DNA of 6,909 bases from Candidatus Fermentibacteraceae bacterium. Its GTDB lineage: Bacteria > Fermentibacterota > Fermentibacteria > Fermentibacterales > JCC-6. The notes beneath the pieces were generated by a model. The model did no database searches. It saw only the letters and a list, made by a program, of their open reading frames with translations, and was not told the origin of the DNA. Below are positions 6,801-6,909 of the stretch, piece by piece. The translations under genes and the position numbers were made by a program. Location of the stretch: NCBI GenBank assembly GCA_029932015.1, contig JAOZQW010000116.1:1-6909 (forward strand), written 5' to 3'. Each line of letters starts with the position of its first letter. Position 1 is the first letter of the stretch.

Positions 6801-6909
6801 AAGGGTGCGTGAAGAGGGATCCCATCTGAGAGGAGAGACAAGGACCGAGGCGTGGGGGAGACCTTCCGAGAAGCAGGTTCCAGTCAGCCTGACGGGGCAC
6901 TCCGGCCAT
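3879..6909 (-). CDS. Gingipain-type C25 cysteine peptidase, multidomain, with C-terminal sorting domain (5' partial)
   Basis: The frame is open to the right edge, giving 1009 visible residues; signal peptide and most of the propeptide lie outside. A GTG at 6777-6779 is in frame, but the codons above it still read like C25 propeptide (ASVLVSPLRWDPSSRTLQRL), so it is not the true start. In visible numbering, the C25 catalytic domain spans about 64-430. The likely catalytic His is H292 in NHDGHAWW (codon 6033-6035) and the nucleophile C328 in SIGCWSAAFD (codon 5925-5927). The domain ends with the family hallmark NLLGDPSLRPY. Then come an Ig-like segment (about 438-518), two CARDB-like beta-sandwich segments (521-633 and 635-749, the second with NGNGIPDPGESFEL), a MAM/jelly-roll-like domain (753-911, ending GAGFYIDDITIAG) and a sorting-like domain (926-1009: PRPNPASG, LGIYDLTGRLVMS, GIYMLRM, final RLVLLP). 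It is inferred to be a secreted or surface protease acting on extracellular protein. Cleavage preference cannot be read from the sequence. Confidence 0.9.
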   Translation of the reverse strand, partial: WPECPVRLTGTCFSEGLPHASVLVSPLRWDPSSRTLQRLTSLEVDIVTEPSPLRPLPLVDDDIQKMLIVTDGSLQGIFEQLAERRIDQGISTEVITMSEIYSTAAGRDDAEKLRNFIKDYHSSYGLDYLLLGGDTELVPFRYAFAMTCEAGIHSREDSLPCDLYFSDLDGTWDANGNDIFGEVDDDVDLYPDILVGRATVEDPVEAQIFVDNIEAYEDCETSDHYQSALFLAEVLWTNPYTDASLSKDYIDEEFVPWWITITKLYESLGNENIGTVMIAMNEGQNFINHDGHAWWSSIGVGEGYMTAENMDALDSGGRFASFMYSIGCWSAAFDFDAVAEHFITNPDGGGVAYVGNSSYGWGSPGNPCYGYSDALDHLFFELLFSDPSLTNGELLAQTKVHFIPYSMWENVYRWHQYDVNLLGDPSLRPYRTTPDTPQVSCPAIVSPETQRFPVRVSGVSTEGLTVCIRDDGDIWMVEELDATGLVDFQLPVQVQGSMKVTVTGVGISRTTIVVGQASGPDPVISGLVIDDSAGFGFLTPGSHAGLDITILNQGTDDLSSVLITIDSLSGAGQLVQATSSFGSIPAGDEVLGNPSLSLDVDESAQTGDVLILRGELASGEGSYDFTLPLMVRAPGLYFATYSVNDTLSGNGNGIPDPGESFELIINIANLGLLGALEVTVEMTGYPGWVHFDPATSWADTVPVDGTESFSFNCQLDASAPSPSFPWLYMAISSETTGYAVSDSLRLTVGETGISNDVESGASGWTHSGTLDMWNITDSQSHSPTHSWHCGGSEGYVQGMDCSLLSPELILAPEASISFWAAFDVAIYGSDGLYVLIHDLTESSIDTLDFIGSGGALSVGLKGIGTGWVDWNYDLSDYDAGSTVQLEFRFVSNDDQDTGAGFYIDDITIAGAYTGGTGVSGSTPVPPPMLGLPRPNPASGAVALPVCLQDDGEWDLGIYDLTGRLVMSVTGASPVQELLQIDLSELAAGIYMLRMTGGASTASTRLVLLP

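Overview
The window holds four genes for large exported proteins and no RNA gene, mobile element or CRISPR array that I can see. The strands alternate + - + -: the end of an FG-GAP/VCBS-repeat protein (+, cut by the left edge), a secreted M30-like zinc metalloprotease (-), a second FG-GAP/VCBS-repeat protein with one in-frame TGA (+), and a gingipain-type C25 cysteine protease (-, cut by the right edge). All four end in a C-terminal domain with an 'I-Y-[DS]-x-x-G-R-L' core, resembling type IX secretion (Por) sorting domains or the FlgD-like Ig fold. Where visible, the N-termini are signal peptides, so the products are probably cell-surface or secreted.

The mix of C25 peptidase, M30-like peptidase, FG-GAP repeats and C-terminal sorting-like domains, at moderate GC, suggests an uncultivated lineage of or near the FCB superphylum (for example Fermentibacteria, Cloacimonetes, WOR-3 or Eisenbacteria-like bacteria). 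This rests on domain style, not on a marker gene.

Layout: 2-610 (+) is the FG-GAP protein C-terminus; 631-662 is a strong intrinsic terminator between convergent genes; 681-2417 (-) is the metalloprotease; 2418-2575 is a divergent intergenic region with a small inverted repeat and both ribosome binding sites; 2576-3817 (+) is the second FG-GAP protein; 3818-3878 is a short AT-richer convergent spacer; 3879-6909 (-) is the C25 peptidase, whose reading frame stays open through the right edge.

The most interesting point is the TGA at 2882-2884. The reading frame is unchanged on both sides, the FG-GAP repeat pattern continues, a Cys codon follows at once, and a perfect 8-bp hairpin with a GGC loop begins 15 nt downstream. 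That geometry is compatible with a bacterial SECIS element, so selenocysteine insertion is a real candidate. A nonsense mutation or a base error is the simpler alternative. The 3' end of the same gene looks extended past the usual 'LP-stop' ending seen in two neighbours, which leans toward decay.

The genes are probably not one operon, because neighbours lie on opposite strands. They look like a small secretome island: two peptidases and two beta-propeller-like surface proteins sharing a delivery signal.
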